Shown here piece by piece: positions 58,087 through 64,000 of a stretch of 64,000 nucleotides of DNA; the stretch's first letter is position 1, and every line of letters begins with the position of its first letter. The notes under the pieces are model-generated. The model saw only the letters and a list, made by a program, of their open reading frames with translations, was not told the origin of the DNA and ran no database searches. Source of the stretch: JADMIH01 sp036399775 (GTDB lineage: Bacteria; Chloroflexota; Chloroflexia; QHBQ01; JADMIH01). The stretch is taken from NCBI GenBank assembly GCA_036399775.1, contig DASWMJ010000086.1, positions 1 through 64,000 of the forward strand. The letters run 5' to 3'. The position numbers were made by a program, and so were the translations under genes.

Positions 58087-58410
58087 ATGAGCGTTCTGAC
58101 GTATCCGAGAGTTATATTCCCTGATGAATTTGATGAGCGCGCCGAAATTGAAATGCCAATGAAAGGTTGGCTGCGGGCGCGCGTTGAGATAGAGGAAGGA
58201 AGAAGTTACAGGGTCTTTTTCATGGACCCCGTGAGGCTCCAACAGGAACTGACCGACCTTGTTGGATGTGGGGAACCGTGTTTCGCTGAAGCTGGGCTTA
58301 TCATTTTACCCGATGTTACAGTTGCTGCAATTGAGAAAGCTGTCTTCTTTCTCTGGGAGCGGGGGTTTTTCTCGCAGCTAAAGCTAGATGAAGTGCCGGA
58401 AACGTCATAA
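58087..58410 (+). CDS. Candidate immunity protein
   Basis: 107 residues, GGAG before ATG, 17 bp after the toxin-like gene and with similar lower G+C. Acidic: 'FPDEFDERAEIEMPMKGWLRARVEIEEGRSYRVFFMDPVRLQQELTDLVGCGEPCFAEAGLIILPDVTVAAIEKAVFFLWERGFFSQL'. Such acidic small proteins encoded directly behind a small toxin are typical immunity partners. No family can be named with certainty. Confidence 0.5.
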   Translation: MSVLTYPRVIFPDEFDERAEIEMPMKGWLRARVEIEEGRSYRVFFMDPVRLQQELTDLVGCGEPCFAEAGLIILPDVTVAAIEKAVFFLWERGFFSQLKLDEVPETS

Positions 58411-58485
58411 GATAGTATTTTTGACGTGATGCGTAAGAGTACGTTGGCAGGAAAGAAGTCATAATTAAAATAGAGGAGCACAAGG

Positions 58486-59655
58486 ATGGATAATGCCGTA
58501 CCGAGGGTGACATTGAAGAGGGTCAACCCTTTCATGGGGTTGATGATAGACGCACCGACCTGGACCGATGCGCACGAATACCACCGGCAGGCGTCGCAGG
58601 CCCACTCCCTCGCCATGCACGGGTGGGGGATAGTCTCCGGGCTAGAGGTGGATGCCGCCGAGCCTGCGGACCGCTCGGTGTGGATACGCCCCGGCGTGGC
58701 CCTCGACCCCGAAGGCAGGATTATCATCGCCGCCCAGCCCTTCCGCTACCAGATCAACACGCAAGAGGCAGGGCTGATCTATTTGGTGCTGATGTACCGT
58801 GACATCGAGAGCACCACCGACCGCGCCATCTCCATCGAGGACGGGCGCGAGTATGCGAGCAGGATGCTTGACGCATACGCCATATTCGAGCGCGACCAGC
58901 TGCCCGACCAGCCACACGTTGAACTGGCGCGCATCCAGCTTAGCCCTGGCAAGAAGGTCGTGAAGGACGCCGCCGTGCCCACCGCGCCCAAGGTGGACGA
59001 GATAGACAGGCGCTACCGCGAGCAGGCGGGCGTGCGGCCCGGCCCGCGCACGACGGTGGGGGTGTGGAAGCCCGACGAGATAGCCGATACCCTTGCCAAC
59101 CACCTGGCAGGCCCCACGCGCCTGATTACCGACCTGTCGAGTGGCGTCGAATGGCGTCTGCGGCGGCGCGACCAGCCGCCCACGGGCGAGCAGCCATTGG
59201 ACGCCGATCTGCTCATGATGCCGGTGCATGCCAAGACCAGCTTCACGGACGCCGAGAAGACCCAGTTGACCACTTTCCTTGATGGGGGCGGGGTACTGCT
59301 CGTCGAGGCGTGCGCGAGTGGTGCCGCAGGAGACACGCAGAAGGTGATAGCCAGCGTGGCGCAGGCGGTAGGCCGCAAGCCCCAGCCGGTGAAGCGCGAC
59401 CACCCCCTCCTGATCGCGCGCCACGTATTTTCGGCTCCTCCTCCGGGCGCGGCTTCGGGGCAGCTATTTGAGGGCGACGGCCTGGTGTTGAGCACAGCCG
59501 ATTATGCCTGCGCGTGGAATGGTGGATTAGCCGATAAGGGCCTGGATCGTGGTACAATACGCGCAGCCGTGGAATTCGCGGAGAACTTGCTGGCATACGC
59601 CCAGATACGTCGCGGCAACGCGCGGCGTGCCCAAAGGAGCGAAAGGAGAGGCTAA
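58486..59655 (+). CDS. CIS-associated protein with C-terminal DUF4159-like domain
   Basis: 389 residues, GAGGAG before ATG. N-terminal part: 'KRVNPFMGLMIDAPTWTDAHEYHRQASQAHSLAMHGWGIVSGLEV' followed by 'VWIRPGVALDPEGRIIIAAQPFRYQI', a beta-rich fold that I associate with proteins at the end of eCIS operons and phage tail collars. C-terminal part from about 195: 'VGVWKPDEIADTLANHLAGPTRLITDLSSG' and 'LTTFLDGGGVLLVEACASG', a DUF4159-type glutamine-amidotransferase-like (flavodoxin-like) domain. The catalytic Cys position is plausible (EACASG), but activity is uncertain. It may cap the baseplate or modify a partner. Confidence 0.75.
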   Translation: MDNAVPRVTLKRVNPFMGLMIDAPTWTDAHEYHRQASQAHSLAMHGWGIVSGLEVDAAEPADRSVWIRPGVALDPEGRIIIAAQPFRYQINTQEAGLIYLVLMYRDIESTTDRAISIEDGREYASRMLDAYAIFERDQLPDQPHVELARIQLSPGKKVVKDAAVPTAPKVDEIDRRYREQAGVRPGPRTTVGVWKPDEIADTLANHLAGPTRLITDLSSGVEWRLRRRDQPPTGEQPLDADLLMMPVHAKTSFTDAEKTQLTTFLDGGGVLLVEACASGAAGDTQKVIASVAQAVGRKPQPVKRDHPLLIARHVFSAPPPGAASGQLFEGDGLVLSTADYACAWNGGLADKGLDRGTIRAAVEFAENLLAYAQIRRGNARRAQRSERRG

Positions 59656-59658
59656 AGC

Positions 59659-61389
59659 ATGCCCGGACTGATCGGTCTGGCAGCGGATACGCAGGAGGCA
59701 ACGCTATCGGCGGGTGAAGTAGCTGTAATACAACTTACGATAACCAACGGCAGCTACGTAGTAGATGCGTTTGACCTGACGGTGACGGGTATAGACCCCA
59801 CCTGGTATACCCTTGCCCCCGTAAGGGTGTCGCTCTTCCCACACGCGACTGCTACCGCTACGCTGCAATTACACGCGCCTGCGCAGGCTATGGCCTTCGC
59901 GGGCGATTATGCTTTCGAGGTGGTGGCTACTTCGCGGGACGCGCCTACGGAGTCCGCCAGCCTCCCGATGCGGCTCTTCGTCGCGGCTCAAGGTGAGATC
60001 GCGCTGGGCCTTGAACCGCAGCGTATTATAGCCCGCAAAGGCAACTTCAGGCTCCAGGTAACGAACGACGGCAACAAAGAGCGCACGCTGGTGTTGCGCC
60101 CCAGCGACCCGGACGAGCTGCTGGTGTTTGCTTTCGGGAAACCCACGACTTCTCCTTTCACGTATGTAAATGCAACCCCAGGCGCTCCGACCTCGCCCGA
60201 CGCCCCGACTCAGCAGAACGACGTTTCCACCGCTCGCGCCGCCGGGGAGGTCATAACGCTCACCCCCGACGATGAATTGCCTACCGAATGGACGACCCCC
60301 AATACCGACGCACCGCAAGGCTCCCTCCAACTGACCGTACCCGCGGCCACGCGGGTTGAATTGCCCTTGCAGGTGCAGACCAAGAAGCGCATCTGGCGGG
60401 GGCCGAAGCTGGTGCCGCTCCGGTTCAACGTCATGGCCTCGCCGCCTGGGGTGGAATGGGAAGAGCGAGACGTCAAGCGGGTGACGGGAGAGCTTAGCTA
60501 CAGGCCGGTACTGGCGGCGTGGGCCGCGTTGCCGTTGGTGCTGCGCCGCGTGCTGTTGATACTGCTGGTGCTGGCCCTGCTCGCATTGCTGCTATATTTG
60601 CTGCTGCGACCTAAAGATGAGACTATCGTAGCGGGGACGCCCGCCTCGCAAACCGCAACGGCCCTCGCGGCATCCGCAGCCGCCACCCAGACCGCCGCAG
60701 CCGGGGCCGCCCAGACCGCCCAGGCCGCAGCCGCTCAGACCGCCACCGCAGCAGCCGGTGGCGCGGGTAACAGCGCCACTCAAACGGCAGTGGCCGCAGC
60801 AGCCGGCCAGACGGCGGCAGCAGCGGCGGCCAGTCAGACGGCAGAGGCAAGCGCAGGCGCAGCAGCCACCCGGACCGCTATCGCGGCAGGCATAAACGGC
60901 CCCGTGCGTATCGTCAAGTTCGATTGGGTATCACCGATAGACGCGAGCGGCATAATCACCGTGGGCTGGGAAGTGACCAACACTCTGGCGGTGACTATCA
61001 GTGGCACGCCCGTAGCCCGCGCCGGCACTATGACGATGGACACGAACAGAGCGCAGGCTCTCATTCTCACCGCTACCGATGGCGTGAACATAGTGAGCCA
61101 GAGCAAAGGGGTAATAATCGTCACGGCCCCCAGGATAGCCAGCTTCACGGCGGACCCCACCGAGACCTGTCCCAACTGCCCCATAACCCTGCGCTGGACG
61201 ACGGAGCGAGCGGCGAGGGTGCTGGTTGACGGCACTCCCGTGCCCGAAGACCAGATCGCCTCCGGCAGTATCAAGGTGACGCCAACTGAGACGACGGAAT
61301 ACCTGCTGACGGCAGAGAACGCCGTCGGTCAGGTAGACCAGATAGTCAGCGTAACAGTCACGGCGGGCCTCCCCACACCTACGCCGTAG
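59659..61389 (+). CDS. Single-TM CIS-linked protein with Ig-like cytosolic part (paralogue 1)
   Basis: 576 residues, 3 bp after the previous stop, AAAGGAG before ATG. No signal peptide. Residues about 1-285: two to three Ig-like/NEW3-type beta-sandwiches ('AGEVAVIQLTITNGSYVVDAFDLTVTGIDPTWYTL'). One TM helix about 298-317 ('LLILLVLALLALLLYLLL') preceded by Arg. An Ala/Gln/Thr-rich helical stretch (about 330-410, AQTA-like repeats) follows, then two Ig-like domains to the end. The lack of signal peptide and positive-inside rule predict N-terminus in the cytoplasm and C-terminus outside. Same layout as the next gene. It is a candidate membrane anchor for the injection particle. Confidence 0.75.
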   Translation: MPGLIGLAADTQEATLSAGEVAVIQLTITNGSYVVDAFDLTVTGIDPTWYTLAPVRVSLFPHATATATLQLHAPAQAMAFAGDYAFEVVATSRDAPTESASLPMRLFVAAQGEIALGLEPQRIIARKGNFRLQVTNDGNKERTLVLRPSDPDELLVFAFGKPTTSPFTYVNATPGAPTSPDAPTQQNDVSTARAAGEVITLTPDDELPTEWTTPNTDAPQGSLQLTVPAATRVELPLQVQTKKRIWRGPKLVPLRFNVMASPPGVEWEERDVKRVTGELSYRPVLAAWAALPLVLRRVLLILLVLALLALLLYLLLRPKDETIVAGTPASQTATALAASAAATQTAAAGAAQTAQAAAAQTATAAAGGAGNSATQTAVAAAAGQTAAAAAASQTAEASAGAAATRTAIAAGINGPVRIVKFDWVSPIDASGIITVGWEVTNTLAVTISGTPVARAGTMTMDTNRAQALILTATDGVNIVSQSKGVIIVTAPRIASFTADPTETCPNCPITLRWTTERAARVLVDGTPVPEDQIASGSIKVTPTETTEYLLTAENAVGQVDQIVSVTVTAGLPTPTP

Positions 61390-61390
61390 T

Positions 61391-61469
61391 TTTGAATTAT
61401 GAGCTTTGAGTTTTGAGTTCTGAGTTACCGAAAGCAACTCAAAATTCAGAACTCAAAACTCAAAACTCC
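61391..61469. repeat. Heptanucleotide hairpin between the two membrane-protein genes
   Basis: TTTTGAG/TTTGAATT units (61391-61424) face CTCAAAA units (61436-61469). The following gene starts directly after the last unit and has no SD. Confidence 0.75.
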
Positions 61470-61473
61470 CCAA

Positions 61474-63960
61474 ATGTCCGCTAATATCGAGCTACAACTT
61501 GACAGCGCGGAACTCCACCTGACGCCGGGCGAGAGTGCCGAGGTGCTCTTGACGCTGACCAACAGGTCGGACGTGGTGGACCTGTTCAAGGTGGCGGTGG
61601 TCGGGCTTGAGCATACGTGGTACGCGCTCACCGCATCTGAGTTGCGGCTCTTTCCGGGCGATTCGAGCACGGTGACGCTGCGGGTGAATCCGCGCGCTGG
61701 CGTCTTTTCGGGCGTCTATCCCTTCAATGTGCTGGTGAGTTCGCAGGACAACCCCGGCGAGCAGACGATGGCGGGCATCACCCTCTTCATGGCTAGCGCG
61801 GGCGAATTGGCGCTCGACTTACAGCCGAAGAAGGTGCGCGGGCGCAAAGGGCTTTTCGCGGTCATGGTGGGCAATCCCGGCAACGCGCCGCGCACCGTCG
61901 TAATGGGCGTGACTGACCGGGAGGAAGCACTCAACTACAGCCTGGGCACGCCTGTGGTTGAGGAAAGGGCGCTAGACAAACCCCCAGGCGCGCCGGTGTT
62001 CGGCAAGGCTGTGGCGCAGGGTAGAGGGGTGGTGGAGTACGAGCTTGAGGTGCCTGCGGGCGGCGCGGCTACTGTGCCTTTGCTGCTCAAACCGGGCAAA
62101 CGTATATGGACGGGTAATGAGCGCGCTTTCTCTTTCAGCGTGGTTACTCACCCGCCGGGAGTAGAGTGGGAGCCACGCGAGGCGCGGCGCGTCGAAGGGC
62201 AGTTACTCTACCGGCCTCCCCTGGCGGCATGGTCAGGGTTGCCTCTGCAACTGCGGCGGGCGCTGGCTGTGGCTCTGCCGTTGCTGCTGTTTGTCCTTAT
62301 CATTGCCGTATTGCTTCAGACAACCGGCAACCCGGAGAACAGGTTAAGCGTTGCGGACAAGACAGCAACAGCAGTTGCGGCAGCTACGGCGACGGCGCGC
62401 AATGGCCTTTCGGTAGGGGACAGGAATGCTACCGAGACCGCTTTAGCTGTCGCCGCGCTCACCCAGGTTGCCATAACCTCTGTTGCAATGACGCAAGTGG
62501 CTAAAAACGCAAGCAACCCTACAGCCGTAATTGGTGTGGGTGTGAACGGCGACGGCGGACCTGTAGTGAACAGGCTATGGCTGGCGCTGCCATCTACGGA
62601 GACGGCGGACGGCACCTTGAAGGAGCCGGATGTCAAGTGGGAAGTCAGCCCGGCCAGCGCGGTAGTTGTGGGGCAGAGCAGCCGCCCCTTCGAGTTGGAC
62701 GCGGGTGGAATACCCGCCCGGCGGATAGACTATACGCTCTTGGCTACCGACACCACTGTGGTAGCTACCAACAGCTTGAGCATCCTGGTTATAGAGCCGC
62801 CTTCAATAGAAGGTTTCGTGGCAAGTCCCGTAACGGTCACGGCAGGGCAGGGCACTTCCCTGTCGTGGAAGGTAACGGGTGGGACGAACGGCACCATTGA
62901 CGGCAGGCCCGTAGATCTTGGGCCGGGCGGTTCGGGAGGAACAGGGGTGGTGCCGCCGGTCACTCACATTTACATATTTTGCGTGTCGAACCCTGCCGGG
63001 CCTGCCTGCCGGACGGTGCGTGTAACTGTGCTGCCTGGGCCGCCCACCCCTACGTTTACAGCCGTGCCGCAGCCTCCTACATCCACGAGTACCGTGCCGC
63101 CCGCGCAGCCGAGCGCCACACGCACGCACACACCAGCACCACCAGCGACCTCTACACGAACGGCCCCGGCCACCCCAACGCCGACTATCCGGGCTACATC
63201 TACGCAAGCGCCTACCGCTACGGGAGTGGCGACAAATACGGCTGCCCCAACAGCCACCGCTACGGCTACGAGCACGCCGACCAGCACGCCGACCAGTTCG
63301 CCTACCGCTACAATGACGGCGTCAGCTACACCTAGCGCGACGGCTAGCCCCACAAATACCACTACTCCCACTCGCACACCGACTTTTACCGTCACGCCGA
63401 CCAGTACGCCAACCTATTCCCCTACGGCCACTTCCACCACGACACGTACCTCCACACCGACGCGCACGCCTACTCCCACTCTCACCCCGACGCCTCCCGT
63501 GCCCGCGTGCCAGGTCTTTATGAGCGATGACGTGCCAAAGGCTTTCCCTCCTTACGGTACCGTTCGCTCCATATTGAATATTTCGAGGACCGGTACCATC
63601 TCCGACGTGAACGTGGTAAACCTGGATATTGAGGCAAACTTCAGGCCGTTCGACCTCTACCTCTACTCGCCCACCGTGCCGCGAATGCATATCGTCTCAT
63701 GGGATTGCGGCGACTTCTCCACGCGGCTCACCATCAACCTCGATGATGAAGCCACCTCTAGCCTGCCCAACTGCGGGCCGAGGACGATAACGGGTACTTA
63801 CAAGTCGTACCGCACGCCATTCTCTACGGTAGACGGTACGCAGGCAGGGGGTACGTGGGCGTTGGAGCTAGACCTGGGCCCAGGGCGCGGGCCGGAAGCG
63901 CCTGAGCAGCAGAACAGCCAGCTTTTGCGCTGGGGGCTTGAGGTGTGCTACAAACCGTAA
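61474..63960 (+). CDS. Single-TM CIS-linked protein with P-domain-like C-terminus (paralogue 2)
   Basis: 828 residues; ATG 61474 directly after a repeat hairpin, no SD. The N-terminal Ig-like region matches paralogue 1 ('DSAELHLTPGESAEVLLTLTNRSDVVDLFKVAVVGLEHTWYAL', 'RRVEGQLLYRPPLAAWSGLPLQLRRAL'). TM helix about 262-282 ('VALPLLLFVLIIAVLLQ'). Outside part: Ala/Thr stretch, two Ig-like domains to about 515, a Thr/Pro/Ser-rich stalk (about 520-680), then a ~140-residue domain like a proprotein-convertase P-domain ('PYGTVRSILNISRTGTISDVNVVNLDIEANFRPFDLYLYSP', 'GTWALELDLGPGRG'). It is the last gene in the window. It looks built to reach from cytoplasm to surface. Confidence 0.77.
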   Translation: MSANIELQLDSAELHLTPGESAEVLLTLTNRSDVVDLFKVAVVGLEHTWYALTASELRLFPGDSSTVTLRVNPRAGVFSGVYPFNVLVSSQDNPGEQTMAGITLFMASAGELALDLQPKKVRGRKGLFAVMVGNPGNAPRTVVMGVTDREEALNYSLGTPVVEERALDKPPGAPVFGKAVAQGRGVVEYELEVPAGGAATVPLLLKPGKRIWTGNERAFSFSVVTHPPGVEWEPREARRVEGQLLYRPPLAAWSGLPLQLRRALAVALPLLLFVLIIAVLLQTTGNPENRLSVADKTATAVAAATATARNGLSVGDRNATETALAVAALTQVAITSVAMTQVAKNASNPTAVIGVGVNGDGGPVVNRLWLALPSTETADGTLKEPDVKWEVSPASAVVVGQSSRPFELDAGGIPARRIDYTLLATDTTVVATNSLSILVIEPPSIEGFVASPVTVTAGQGTSLSWKVTGGTNGTIDGRPVDLGPGGSGGTGVVPPVTHIYIFCVSNPAGPACRTVRVTVLPGPPTPTFTAVPQPPTSTSTVPPAQPSATRTHTPAPPATSTRTAPATPTPTIRATSTQAPTATGVATNTAAPTATATATSTPTSTPTSSPTATMTASATPSATASPTNTTTPTRTPTFTVTPTSTPTYSPTATSTTTRTSTPTRTPTPTLTPTPPVPACQVFMSDDVPKAFPPYGTVRSILNISRTGTISDVNVVNLDIEANFRPFDLYLYSPTVPRMHIVSWDCGDFSTRLTINLDDEATSSLPNCGPRTITGTYKSYRTPFSTVDGTQAGGTWALELDLGPGRGPEAPEQQNSQLLRWGLEVCYKP

Positions 63961-64000
63961 GGTCACGGCGGGGGTGAAACAGGCTCAGGGCTTAATCATC

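Noticed and set aside
63040..63500. Repetitive Thr/Pro codons as a satellite array or CRISPR
   Set aside because: In-frame stalk of the last membrane protein; no constant repeat/spacer lengths.

Overview
The window looks like chromosomal DNA of a GC-rich (roughly 55-65%), filamentous-type or soil Chloroflexota bacterium. I infer this from protein style, not from a marker gene. Supporting signs are several exported beta-propeller proteins, two cell-surface proteins ending in S-layer-homology modules, tandem 'FPxTGxxVxGxFxxYW' repeats like those of exported Chloroflexota proteins, an ECF sigma/anti-sigma pair, frequent TTG/GTG starts, and many dispersed palindromic elements and heptanucleotide repeat arrays. 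No rRNA, confident tRNA, CRISPR array or transposase was seen.

Layout. 1-1500: left-edge-truncated gene with two tandem winged-helix domains on the minus strand. It diverges from a strong promoter/terminator unit that looks like a ~100-nt small RNA. 1500-6530: small hypothetical gene, CBS-domain family II pyrophosphatase with a leaderless-type promoter, methyltransferase, a hypothetical and a TIM-barrel hydrolase. 6531-19533: envelope block with two large S-layer-anchored propeller proteins, an ECF sigma/anti-sigma operon, a DUF885 metallopeptidase, and two exported proteins that share a dioxygenase-like C-terminal domain behind different N-terminal modules. 20000-27200: a small/large exported-type gene pair, then a phospholipid-synthesis operon (acyltransferase, CDP-alcohol phosphatidyltransferase, CdsA, membrane protein, Methyltransf_20). 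A 41-bp sequence occurs in inverted orientation on either side of this segment. 27244-32471: minus-strand operon of TolB-like propeller, CopC/CopD fusion and YVTN lipoprotein. 32600-41050: accessory genes (wHTH protein, SIR2-like DUF4917, orphan HicB, HAD phosphatase, Fic, Uma2 nuclease, APH-type kinase).

41126-63960 is the most striking part: a contractile injection system (CIS/eCIS) operon behind a near-consensus promoter. In order it encodes a small leader protein, cap/terminator protein (DUF4255), sheath, tube protein, tail-assembly-chaperone-like Zn-ribbon protein, a start-less DUF6760-like ORF in the -1 frame, a DUF4157 HExxH protein, a second tube protein, a 1656-residue Pro/Ala/Gln-rich protein, LysM connector, VgrG-like spike, gp25, baseplate J-type protein, tail protein I, a lower-GC two-gene cassette that looks like a toxin plus immunity pair, a DUF4159 protein, and two paralogous single-TM proteins with large domains on both sides of the membrane. 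No AAA+ ATPase, tail-fibre or PAAR-tip gene lies in the window; they may be downstream.

Main hypotheses. (1) The two membrane proteins anchor this CIS to the cell envelope. (2) The chaperone and DUF6760 ORF are joined by a -1 frameshift, analogous to lambda G/GT. (3) The 57.7-58.4 kb pair is an effector/immunity cassette. (4) The small RNA at ~1.2 kb is antisense to the leader of the winged-helix gene, as in replication control. Heptanucleotide arrays arranged as hairpins sit in at least six CIS intergenic gaps and also interrupt coding sequences elsewhere.
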